A stretch of DNA of 22,398 bases, from contig DATGZX010000161.1 in the NCBI GenBank assembly GCA_035296965.1, forward strand, positions 1-22,398. Direction: 5' to 3'. Source of the DNA: DATGZX01 sp035296965 (lineage in GTDB: Bacteria > Planctomycetota > Planctomycetia > Gemmatales > Gemmataceae). The position numbers and the translations under genes were made by a program. The notes below the pieces were generated by a model. That model saw only the letters and a list, made by a program, of their open reading frames with translations, searched no databases and was not told the origin of the DNA. Positions 1 to 7,900 of this stretch are shown piece by piece. Position 1 is the first letter of the stretch. Each line of letters opens with the position of its first letter.

Positions 1-123
1 TTAAGCCTGCTCAAGCGGAATCCGGCCAAAACGAGCATCGCACGGAAACGCAAGGCGGCTGCCTTGGACACGGGTTTTCTCGAGGAAACCTTGGCTGGGG
101 CACGAAACCTAGAGAAAGTTTGA
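1..123 (+). CDS. ISAs1-like transposase, C-terminal end (partial, cut by window edge)
   Basis: Reading in frame from base 1 gives about 40 residues with no start and a TGA stop at 121-123. The peptide begins LSLLKRNPAKTSIARKRKAA and continues with a stretch ending in FLEETLAGARNLEKV. The basic SLLKR...KRKAA pattern followed by a short FLEE(V/T)L stretch resembles, from memory, the C-terminus of ISAs1-family DDE transposases in planctomycetes. The reading frame is too short for a firm family call. A candidate terminal repeat follows immediately, which supports this being the 3' end of an insertion sequence whose body lies outside the window. Confidence 0.55.
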   Translation, partial: LSLLKRNPAKTSIARKRKAAALDTGFLEETLAGARNLEKV

Positions 124-136
124 TGCGTTCGCCCTG
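122..136 (+). repeat. Candidate right terminal inverted repeat of the ISAs1-like element
   Basis: The bases GATGCGTTCGCCCTG overlap the transposase stop. Read from the outside inwards they begin CAGGGCGAACGCATC, and ISAs1-family ends typically start with CAGGG. The left partner is outside the window, so neither the repeat nor a target duplication can be confirmed here. Confidence 0.45.
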
Positions 137-175
137 GCGCAGACGCCCGGTACGGGGATTGCTTTAAGGGAGCGC

Positions 176-280
176 ATGAAGCCGTGCATTCCGGTCAGAA
201 CTAAGAAGCAATGGTTGGCGGCTCAGGATCCTCGGCACCTGACCGAGCGGGATCTGCTCCAGGCAATCCTTGCAAACTGA
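176..280 (+). CDS. Possible 34-aa ORF, unknown
   Basis: An ATG-to-TGA frame encodes 34 residues starting MKPCIPVRTKKQWLAAQDPR and ending in LLQAILAN. An AAGGGAG stretch lies just upstream (165-171) and could serve as a ribosome binding site. I recognise no family. It could equally be debris beside the insertion sequence. The rest of 137-451 holds nothing I can identify. Confidence 0.2.
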   Translation: MKPCIPVRTKKQWLAAQDPRHLTERDLLQAILAN

Positions 281-451
281 GCTCCACCAGTCGCGTCGTG
301 GGTGGAGCAGAACTTGCGATCGCGCCATCCCGGAAACTGCCCGACCTTGGCCGTTGCAGGATCTGTCAGGCTTGCGGGTTTGCTGCCGATGGCGAAGCTC
401 CTACAATCGTCTTGCGGGGCCCGGCCTGAGACTGGGAGTAGGAGAATATCG

Positions 452-934
452 ATGACTAAGTTTGATGAATTCTGCGATTCCTTTTGGGTCGGCAAAGCCA
501 AAACCGAGGAAGGATGTCTGGAACGGGAGGATGAACTGCGCCGTCTCCCCGTAGCCGTTAGCCAAGTCTTGCAACGCATGTGCTCCTTTCTTCAATGTCC
601 GGAGGGTCATGTCCACTACGTGGATCTTGAAACCAATGCCGTAGCCGGTACGGTTGAGAGCAGTCTGCCGCCGATAAGCTTCGACCATAAAAGAGGCCGA
701 AACATCATCGGCCTGGAAATCAGGCTAGGCGAGCGACCCAGCAGAAATCAATACCCGGTGTGGCTCCGCTTCGAGTTTGTGCCCATCAAACATGGCGGGT
801 TGGAATTTCAAGTGGGGCCGGACCTTTTCCAAGTGCCTGAGGAAGAGGAGAAATTCTTTAGCCGCGTCGCAGAAGCAATCAATCACTCATTGCGTCAGGG
901 CTACACGGCACCGACACGCACCATTGTGTTTTAG
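452..934 (+). CDS. Hypothetical protein, 160 aa
   Basis: I chose the ATG at 452 because GGAG lies 7 nt upstream (441-444). The longer upstream frame (from 302) has low-complexity, non-protein-like residues and no comparable ribosome binding site. The product begins MTKFDEFCDSFWVGKAKTEE and looks soluble: no signal peptide and no membrane segment. It has a mixed alpha/beta composition with an acidic EEEE run near residue 130 and an IVF end. I do not recognise a family. It stands alone between an insertion-sequence end and a broken gene, so context gives no functional hint. Confidence 0.65.
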   Translation: MTKFDEFCDSFWVGKAKTEEGCLEREDELRRLPVAVSQVLQRMCSFLQCPEGHVHYVDLETNAVAGTVESSLPPISFDHKRGRNIIGLEIRLGERPSRNQYPVWLRFEFVPIKHGGLEFQVGPDLFQVPEEEEKFFSRVAEAINHSLRQGYTAPTRTIVF

Positions 935-1001
935 GCGATCCGCCATGCCGGCCAACCATAGGCTGGACGTTGAAAGCTGACGTGCGCTGGACCTCCCCTG
1001 C

Positions 1002-1679
1002 TTGATCGAGGCCCTGTCAGTCCCAGCAGCATACCGGTATCCAGTCGGGGCGGTAGAGGTCCGCCAGACTCACATCTCGGCGGTGTTCCTCGCCGGCCCT
1101 TACGCCTACAGGGTGAAAAAGCCGGTCAACCTGGGCTTCCTGGATTTCAGTACTCTGGAGAAGCGGCTCCATTTCTGCGAGGAGGAGGTCCGCCTCAACC
1201 GCCGCCTGGCACCGCACGTCTACCTGGGCGTGGTGCCGGTGGTGGTTATTGGAAAAGGGTTGCAGTTCGAGGGCGAGGGCGAGGTCGTAGAGTGAGCTGT
1301 GAAGATGCAGCGCCTGCCCGACGAGGCCACCCTCCAGGAACGCCTCGGGCATAGTGAGGTCGGCGTCGAACTGGTCGAGTCGCTGGCTCGCCGGATCGCT
1401 TCCTTCCGCCGCGGAGCCGAGGCGAACGAGCGGATAGCGGTTTTCGGGCGGTTAGAGGCCGTGGCCGGGATCGTTCTACGGCTTAAGGAGCACGTTGACC
1501 TTTGCCCCCTTCACCGCCGGCTGGACCAAGCGTTGGCCATGGTGGAGAATGCCTTGCAGGAATCAACAATTGCAGAGCTGATCGCAGAATCGAACCCTGG
1601 CAAGGGAATTCCCAAGCCTCTTTGTCCGTGGCCTACCAAGCCAATTTCATCAGCGCTTACCGTTTTGAAGTCGAAGTGA
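1002..1679 (+). pseudogene. Broken aminoglycoside-phosphotransferase-like gene (COG2187 type)
   Basis: One frame runs from a TTG at 1002 to a stop at 1677-1679 and is interrupted by a single in-frame TGA at 1293-1295. The first 97 codons contain THISAVFLAGPYAYRVKKPV, then NLGFLDFSTLEKR and HFCEEEVRLNRRLAP. This is the typical start of COG2187 kinase-like proteins. After the stop the same frame continues AVKMQRLPDEATLQERL and LARRIASFRRGAEANERIAV, as expected for the family. Homologues, as I recall, have a tyrosine (EYAVKM) where the TGA stands. Similarity fades after about 1475, well before the catalytic HGDLR region, so the gene is also truncated. It is not expected to be functional. Confidence 0.7.
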
Positions 1680-1690
1680 AGCCAACTGGT

Positions 1691-1798
1691 CTAACGGCCA
1701 TTCGTTCGCAAAGCCAATTTCCAAAAGCCCGGCAGGTTTGGCTTCGTGGCCAGTATTATCTCTAAAATCGTCCGGCGCGGGCTGCAATTCAGGAAATC
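1691..1798 (-). pseudogene. C-terminal fragment of the same family as the one-heme protein gene at 13489
   Basis: On the minus strand one frame reads DFLNCSPRRTILEIILATKP followed by NLPGFWK. The intact plus-strand gene at 13489-14838 ends with AILEILLATKPNLPSYWK after a similar FAHLSAG stretch. About 15 of 18 residues agree from ILEI to the WK. No extended similarity is visible upstream (above 1800), so this is an isolated tail, in opposite orientation to the intact gene and just before the Rrf2 promoter. Interpretation: a relic of a duplicated or rearranged copy. Confidence 0.55.
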
Positions 1799-1828
1799 TC
1801 GGGGCGCCCTCGTACATGGAATTTCGTG

Positions 1829-1857
1829 TTGACGGGATGATCGGCCGATAATAGGAT
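1829..1857 (+). promoter_or_regulatory. Candidate sigma-70-type promoter for the Rrf2-led gene run
   Basis: TTGACG (1829-1834) and TAGGAT (1852-1857) are separated by 17 bp, close to ideal spacing, and lie 32 bp before the chosen GTG start of the Rrf2 gene. A short palindrome TGATTATCA (1867-1875) sits between the -10 box and the ribosome binding site, where an autoregulating Rrf2 protein could bind. The operator role is inference. Confidence 0.45.
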
Positions 1858-1889
1858 AAAGACATGTGATTATCATTTGGAGGCAACGC

Positions 1890-2312
1890 GTGATCACCAA
1901 GACCGGAATTCACGCAGTGCGGGCGATGGTTGTGCTGGCGGGGCTACCGCCGGGCGCGCTCGCTGGAGCTGCGAAGGTTGCGCGGGAAATTGGTGCCCCG
2001 CAAAACTATTTGGGCAAGCTCTTGCAAACCCTGGCGCGCGCTGGGCTGGTGGAATCGCAGAAGGGATTGGGGGGCGGCTTCCGGTTGGCCCGAGACCCCC
2101 ACGAGATTTCGCTGCTTGATGTGGTTGAGCCCATTGAGCACATCAACCGCTGGTCCGGCTGCATCCTCGGCCGGCCTGAATGCTCGGACGCGGCGCCTTG
2201 CCCCCTACACAACGAGTGGAAGAAGGTGAGGGACGCTTACATGCGAATGCTGCGCAAGACGACCCTCGCCGAATTGGTGCGCAAGGGCGAAGCGTCCTTG
2301 TTGTCGATTTAG
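1890..2312 (+). CDS. Rrf2-family Fe-S transcriptional regulator (IscR/NsrR-like)
   Basis: The 140-aa product has an N-terminal winged helix-turn-helix (about residues 1-75: KTGIHAVRAMVVLAG, the recognition region APQNYLGKLLQTLARAGLVE and the wing KGLGGGFRLA). A cysteine triad follows at C91, C98 and C104 (C-x6-C-x5-C), close to the spacing of the cluster ligands in IscR and NsrR, so it probably senses NO, oxygen or redox state through an Fe-S cluster. I chose the GTG at 1890 because GGAGG lies 6 nt upstream (1879-1883) and the protein then begins MITKTGIHAVRAM, the usual family start. The upstream ATT/ATG-like extension from 1866 has no ribosome binding site. It heads the gene run that includes hemerythrin and the NXR-like enzyme and is the likely regulator of that run, though this is inference. 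Confidence 0.88.
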   Translation: MITKTGIHAVRAMVVLAGLPPGALAGAAKVAREIGAPQNYLGKLLQTLARAGLVESQKGLGGGFRLARDPHEISLLDVVEPIEHINRWSGCILGRPECSDAAPCPLHNEWKKVRDAYMRMLRKTTLAELVRKGEASLLSI

Positions 2313-2313
2313 A

Positions 2314-2327
2314 TTACGCGCACGTAA
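2314..2327. promoter_or_regulatory. Dyad TTACG-N4-CGTAA, possible operator
   Basis: TTACGCGCACGTAA has perfect 5-bp arms around a 4-bp centre. It lies directly after the Rrf2 stop codon and about 60 bp before the hemerythrin start, a suitable place for a second regulatory site. No known motif is assigned. Confidence 0.25.
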
Positions 2328-2385
2328 CCAACCACAAAATACGGGAACCCATCCATCCGTACTCAAGCCAACTGGAGAAAGAATC

Positions 2386-2994
2386 ATGCAACCCACAGAC
2401 ATTCTCAGAAATGAGCACCGCGTCATTGAACAAGTACTCTGCTGTCTTGAGCGCATCGCTAATCAGTTTGATTCGGAAGGAATCCTGGACAAAGATGCAG
2501 CTCGCCAGGCCATTGACTTCTTCCAGAATTTCGCGGACCGCTGTCATCACGGCAAGGAAGAGGCGTACTTGTTCCCCTTCCTGCAGCACAAGGATTTCCG
2601 CAGGTTGTCCCAGCCTGTCGCCCGCATGCTCATGGAGCACGACGAAGGTCGAGATCACATCCGGGCGATGATGGCAGCCCTCGATGAGGCGGAACCAGAT
2701 GTGCGCACGGCCGTCACCCGTTTCGCAGCACACGCCCGTGCCTACATCGCGCTGTTGCGCGAGCACATTAAGAAGGAGGACCATTGCTTGTTCCCGATGG
2801 CTGAGGAAATCCTGAGCGTGCTTGATAAGCAGGCCCTGGACCGCTCCTTCCATCAGGTTGAACACGACGATATGGGAACCGGTACCCACGAAAGGTACCT
2901 GAAACTGGCCAACGATCTGGCCGACCATCTCGGGGTCGAACCATCCGTTGTTGAACATGCGGTCGGCCAGGGCTGTGGCTGCCACAGCAACTGA
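2386..2994 (+). CDS. Hemerythrin-domain protein
   Basis: The 202-aa product is an all-helical cytoplasmic protein of the hemerythrin HHE type, expected to bind a non-heme di-iron centre and to sense or scavenge O2 or NO. Candidate ligands are visible: H11 in NEHRVIEQ, H55-x3-E59 in CHHGKEEA, H85 in MEHDEGR, H127-x3-E131 in HIKKED and H160 in VEHDD. The C-terminus carries a small GCGCHS cysteine/histidine motif that could bind metal. The start has GGAGAAAG upstream. It lies 73 nt behind the Rrf2 gene and before the NXR-like genes. Hemerythrins paired with Rrf2 regulators are common in NO-responsive loci, which supports but does not prove that role. Confidence 0.9.
   Translation: MQPTDILRNEHRVIEQVLCCLERIANQFDSEGILDKDAARQAIDFFQNFADRCHHGKEEAYLFPFLQHKDFRRLSQPVARMLMEHDEGRDHIRAMMAALDEAEPDVRTAVTRFAAHARAYIALLREHIKKEDHCLFPMAEEILSVLDKQALDRSFHQVEHDDMGTGTHERYLKLANDLADHLGVEPSVVEHAVGQGCGCHSN
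2972..2988 (+). other. Hairpin at the 3' end of the hemerythrin gene
   Basis: GCTGTGGCTGCCACAGC forms a 7-bp perfect stem with a 3-nt loop and ends just before the stop codon. No T-run follows, so it is not a classic terminator. It could pause transcription or stabilise the upstream message, or be a by-product of coding GCGCHS. Confidence 0.3.
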
Positions 2995-3018
2995 CCTGCT
3001 GTAAAGCTGGAGTTTTCC

Positions 3019-3234
3019 ATGAAGCATCTGCCAGGATCGATAAAGCGCGTGCGGTTTCGCACAGAGAAAGCCATCGTGGGGCAGAGAAACGCCGCCAAAT
3101 CAGCCGTGGACGACATCATTTCAGCCATTTTTACCGGCAACTTTGCACACGAGGGTGGCCGTGAGCCCGTCCTGGCATCTCGATTGCATGGGCGAGGTTT
3201 CCGATCGCTGGAAGCTGCTCCAAGCCGCACGTGA
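3019..3234 (+). CDS. Possible 71-aa protein, unknown
   Basis: An ATG frame with GGAG 6 nt upstream (3009-3012) fills the gap between the hemerythrin gene and the gamma/cytochrome gene almost exactly (24 nt before it, 15 nt after it). The product begins MKHLPGSIKRVRFRTEKAIV and is basic, with no clear signal peptide or membrane segment. I recognise no family. The fit into the gene spacing and the ribosome binding site argue for a real gene. The lack of a recognisable domain and the short length argue against it. Confidence 0.4.
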   Translation: MKHLPGSIKRVRFRTEKAIVGQRNAAKSAVDDIISAIFTGNFAHEGGREPVLASRLHGRGFRSLEAAPSRT

Positions 3235-3249
3235 TGGGGAGGCAGAACG

Positions 3250-4938
3250 ATGGCCTTGATGAATCCTTCTTCCCGGGGTGCGGGCGTTCGGCGGTCGTTG
3301 CTCTTTGCCTTGGCCGGTGTGGTTATCGCGCTCGCCGCCTTGATCGTTTGGATGAATCGGCCCGCAGGCGCGCCTCCGGTAGCGGAAACGCCGGCGCTAC
3401 CGCCCGCCCAGCCCGAAGAAAACCGATTGGCCAGCGGCAAGGAGCTTTACGGCAACTATTGCGGCGCCTGCCACGGCGAGAAGGGAGACGGCGCGGGTCC
3501 GGCAGCCAAGTTCCTCTACCCCAAGCCGCGAAATTTCGGCGAGGGTAAATTCCGCATCATAAGCTCGGGAAATTACATGCCGTCGGACGAAGACCTATTT
3601 GGCGTGGTCACGCGCGGCATGCCTGGTTCGGCGATGTTCCCTTTCGGACATCTGAGCGAGTCCGATCGCAGCGCACTTATCGCGCACGTTCGTTCCTTGA
3701 TGCGTGCGTCCTACGAGGAGCGGCTGCGGCGGGAGGAAGCGGAACGCGGGGAGCAGGTCGATACGGAGGAGTTACGTAGTGACATTCTGCGAATGCTGCA
3801 GCCGGAGCAACCACTCTCGGTGCCCAGCGAGATGCCTGGAGATGCCAACGCGATCAGTCACGGCCGGCAGGTCTATCTCAAGGTGTGCGCGGCTTGTCAC
3901 GGCGAAAGTGGTAAAGGAGACGGCTCCCAGGACCAACGCAACGCGGACGGAACTGCCACCAAGCCACGCGATTTCACGCGCGGCATCTTCAAAGGAGGGC
4001 GCTCCGCCCGTGAGCTATTCAAGCGCATCACCCTGGGAATGCCAGGGTCCCCGATGCCAGCTTCGCTAAACACTTTGACACCGGCCGAGGTCGGCGACCT
4101 CGCGACGTTTGTGCTGTCTCTGTCCGATGCGGCGGCCCAGGAGAAGGTGGAGCACCGGCGCACGACCCTGGTCGCTCGGCGGACCGACACTTCCCTCAAA
4201 GATCCAATCCCCGAATCCACCTGGCAAAAAACACCGGCCCTGCCCATGGTGGTGAGTCCGCTTTGGTGGCGAGATTACGCGGAGCCCGACCTCAAGGTCC
4301 AAGCCCTGCATGACGGGCGATCTCTGGCCGTCCGCCTCTCCTGGCAGGACGCCACGCGCAACGACAGCCCTATCAGGCCGCAAGACTTCGAGGATATGGC
4401 GGCGGTCCAGTTCTTCAAAGGTGCTGTGGAACCATTCCTGGGGATGGGAGCCATCGACAGATCGGTCGACATCTGGCATTGGCGGGCGAGTTCGCATGGT
4501 TCACCAGCGCGCTTCGCCGATGTCGATACAGCCTGGCCCAATATGGCGGTCGACATGTATCCCTACGAACAACCAAGGCAAGGCCCTCGCATGCATGCCC
4601 CCGAGCGCCAGCCCCGGGACTTTGTCACCGCCTGGGCCGCCGGGAACCTACGCTCCGATCCTACGCAACCATTCACCGGAAACAGCCTCCAGGCCAAGGG
4701 CGTGGGAAGTGTCACCATGCGGCCACGAGTCTCTCAACTCGTAAACGCCACCGGGACATGGCAAGACGGGCGTTGGACGGTCGTTCTCGTCCGTCCTCTC
4801 GAGGTAGATTCGCAGGGCGGCGCACCGCTGGCGCCGGGGGACAGGCTTTCCGTTGCATTCGCGATCTGGGACGGTGCCGCAAGAGATCGAAACGGACAGA
4901 AGTTGGTCTCGATCTGGCACGATCTGAAGCTGGAGTAG
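3250..4938 (+). CDS. Membrane-anchored diheme cytochrome c fused to an ethylbenzene-dehydrogenase-type heme domain (gamma-like NXR subunit)
   Basis: This 562-aa protein starts with GGGGAGG 7 nt upstream. Residues about 15-35 (SLLFALAGVVIALAALIVWM) form one membrane anchor, leaving the rest in the periplasm. Two cytochrome c domains follow: heme motif C71-G-A-C-H75 with a GMPGSAM methionine region near 124, and C213-A-A-C-H217 with LGMPGSPM near 264. From about residue 310 the chain resembles the ethylbenzene dehydrogenase gamma / DMSO-reductase type II heme-b domain (alternating beta segments, VQALHDGRSLAVRLSWQDAT, then a DIWHWRA segment and an SVAFAIWDGAARDRNGQKLV end). Such gamma subunits take electrons from the beta subunit. 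The covalent diheme cytochrome would pass them on to or from the respiratory chain, replacing a NarI-type anchor. It lies 42 nt before the catalytic subunit gene. Confidence 0.85.
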   Translation: MALMNPSSRGAGVRRSLLFALAGVVIALAALIVWMNRPAGAPPVAETPALPPAQPEENRLASGKELYGNYCGACHGEKGDGAGPAAKFLYPKPRNFGEGKFRIISSGNYMPSDEDLFGVVTRGMPGSAMFPFGHLSESDRSALIAHVRSLMRASYEERLRREEAERGEQVDTEELRSDILRMLQPEQPLSVPSEMPGDANAISHGRQVYLKVCAACHGESGKGDGSQDQRNADGTATKPRDFTRGIFKGGRSARELFKRITLGMPGSPMPASLNTLTPAEVGDLATFVLSLSDAAAQEKVEHRRTTLVARRTDTSLKDPIPESTWQKTPALPMVVSPLWWRDYAEPDLKVQALHDGRSLAVRLSWQDATRNDSPIRPQDFEDMAAVQFFKGAVEPFLGMGAIDRSVDIWHWRASSHGSPARFADVDTAWPNMAVDMYPYEQPRQGPRMHAPERQPRDFVTAWAAGNLRSDPTQPFTGNSLQAKGVGSVTMRPRVSQLVNATGTWQDGRWTVVLVRPLEVDSQGGAPLAPGDRLSVAFAIWDGAARDRNGQKLVSIWHDLKLE

Positions 4939-4980
4939 CGTTCCGAGATATGGTCCGTTGACCCAAGGGGAATTCCAACG

Positions 4981-7900
4981 ATGAACCGGCGCGACTTCAT
5001 GAGAGCGGCCCTGGCCGGTGGTGGCAGCCTCCTCGCACCCAAACTGTGGGCTTTCGATGTCGTCAGTGTCGAGAACCCACTTGGAGTCTACCCCAACCGC
5101 GGCTGGGAACAGTTCTACCGCGACCAGTATCATTACGATTCCACATTCACCTGGGTCTGTGCTCCCAACGACACCCATATGTGCCGGCTCCGCGCGTTCG
5201 TCCGCAACGGCGTAGTGCTGCGCAGCGAGCAAAACTATGACCATGATCGCTACGGCGATCTTTACGGGAACAAGGCTACGAAAGCCTGGAATCCGCGTGG
5301 CTGCCCAAAAGGGTTCACGATGCAGCGGCGTGTGTACGGACCATACCGGCTCAAAGGCCCCGTTTTGCGCAGGGGTTGGAAAGAATGGGCTGACGCCGGG
5401 TTTCCTTCGCTGTCCGACAAGCCGGAGCTGCGCACGCAATACAAGTTCGACGATCGGGGAAACGACTCCTTTGTCCGGGTATCGTGGGACGAATCCTACC
5501 GGTATCTGGCAGCCGGCCTGGAAGCGATCGCGCGTACTTACAGCAATGACCAGGGGCGAGCGCGCCTGGTCAAAGATGGCTACGACGAGCTGATGATCGA
5601 CCAGGTCCAGGGAGCCGGCACCCGAACGATCAAGGTCGGTTCCAATCTGCCCATCCACGGCGTCATTGGCAAGTTCGGCATCTACCGTCTGGCCAATGCC
5701 TTGGGACTGCTCGATCATCACGTCCGCGGCGTGCCCCCGGAAAAGTCGCGAGGGGCGCGCGATTGGAACGAGTACACCTGGCGCGGTGATCAGGCCCCTG
5801 GACACCCCTATGTCCATGGGCTGCAGGCCGCCGATATGGACATGAACGATCTGCGCTTTTGCAAGCTCGTGATTCAAGTGGGCAAGAACCTGATTGAAAA
5901 CAAGATGCCGGAGTCCCACTGGCTCAACGAAGTGATGGAACGAGGCGGGAAGCTGGTCGACATCGCCCCGGAGTACAACTGCCCCGCTACCAAATCCAAC
6001 TACTGGATCGGCGTGCGCCCGGGCCTGTCGGATACTGCGGTATTCCTGGGCATTACCAGAATCTTGATGGATGAGGGCTGGATAGACGCCGACTTCGTGC
6101 GCCGGTTCACCGATTTCCCGCTCCTGGTGCGCACTGACACCCTCAGGCGCTTGCGTCCCGAGGAGGTGATTCAGCGCTATCAGCCAAAAGACCTGAAAGG
6201 TGGCCCCTCTTACAAGATTCAGGGATTGATGGATGAGCAACGGGCGAAGATCGGAGATTTCACCGTCTGGGATGCGAAGGCCGGCAAGATCATCGCCATT
6301 TCGAGGGACGAAGTCGGCCAACACATGCCGGCCGAAGCGGCGTTAACCGGTACTTTCTCAGTAACACTTGTTGATGGATCGACGACCGAGGTAATGCCGG
6401 TCTTCGAGATGTACAAGCGCCACCTGGTCGACTACGACCTCAAGACGGTGGAGGAAATCTCGGGAGCGCCCGCGACCCTTGTCCGCCGGCTGGCCGAGGA
6501 CATTTGGCAGACGACCAAAGCCGGCCATGCGGTGTCGATCCACATGGGCGAAGGAGTGAACCATTACTTCCATGCCACGCTGCACAACAGGGCCACCTAC
6601 TTGCCGCTGATCCTGACCGGGAATATCGGCAAGCACGGCGCAGGGGTGTACACGTGGGCCGGCAACTACAAGGGCGCTCTGTTGCAAGCGTCACCGTGGA
6701 GTGGACCGGGCGTGGGCTCCTATGTCTATGAGGACCCTTTCAAGCCGGTTCTGGATGAAAACGTGCGGATCACTCATGAGCACCTGCGGCATTTGAAAGA
6801 TGGTGAGGACCCGTCCTACTGGGCATGTGGGGAGAAGTTGCTTGCCATCAAGACCCCCGGAGGGCGCAAGGTCTTCACCGGCCGCACGCACTTGCCGACG
6901 CCCACCAAAGCCATCTGGTACAACAACGCCAACTTCCTCAACCAGTCAAAATGGATTTACAACATCATCGTCAATGTTCTTCCGAAGGTGGACCTGATCG
7001 TCGACCAGCAGATTGAGTGGACGGGATCGGCCGAGTACGCGGACGTGGTGCTCCCCGTCAATTCGTGGATGGAATTCGAGGACTACGAATGCGGCGCCTC
7101 CTGCTCCAACCCGTTCCTGCAAGTGTGGAAGGGCGGCATCAAGCCGGTTCACGATTCGCGTGACGACGGCGAGGTCTTTGCCGGCGTCGCCCGCGCACTC
7201 AGCGCCAAGCTGGGCGATCCGCGTTTTGCCGACTACTTCAAGTTTATCACCGAGAAGCGCGCCAAGGTCTATCTGCAGCGCGTCTTCGACAACTCAACGA
7301 CCACGCGCGGCACGGATGGACCGTACGAGATCGACAAGCTCCTGGCCGGGTCGTATGGGGGCGAGCCGGGCGGCGCCCTGATGCTGTTCCGCACCTACCC
7401 GCGCGTACCGTTCTGGGAGCAGGTCCACGATTCGATTCCCTTCTATACCGACTGCGGCCGACTGTGCAGCTATACCGACATCCCCGAAGCCATCGAGTAC
7501 GGCGAAAACCTGGTCTCTCACCGCGAAGGGGTGGAGGCGACGCCGTATTTGCCGAATGTGATCGTATCGTCCAGCCCGTATGTACGTCCCAAGGACTATG
7601 GCATTCCTCTGGACGCAACGGACGCAGACCTGCGGCAAGTGCGCAACGTGAAGATGCCCTGGTCCGAGGTTCGAAAGACGGTGAACCCCCTTTGGAAGCA
7701 GGGTTTCAGTTTCTACTGCTCGACGCCCAAGAGCCGGCACTCTACACACTCATCTTGGTCTACGGTCGACTGGCACTGGATCTGGAGCGATAACTTTGGC
7801 GATCCGTACCGCGCGGACAAGCGTGCCCCCGGTGTCGCGGACCGCCAGATTCAAATGAACCCGCGGGCGGCCAGCGACCTCGGACTCCATGAAGGCGATT

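Noticed and set aside
1293..1295. In-frame TGA read as selenocysteine or tryptophan by recoding
   Set aside because: TGA ends clear genes in this window (hemerythrin at 2994), no SECIS-like hairpin is evident after the codon, and the frame loses its family similarity further on, which fits a pseudogene.
2853..3440. Minus-strand frame of 195 codons across the hemerythrin/gamma gap
   Set aside because: Overlaps two well-supported plus-strand genes and shows no family features.
4648..6324. Long minus-strand frame of 558 codons
   Set aside because: It is antisense to the gamma-like and alpha genes, both of which have strong family motifs. The antisense product has no recognisable domain.
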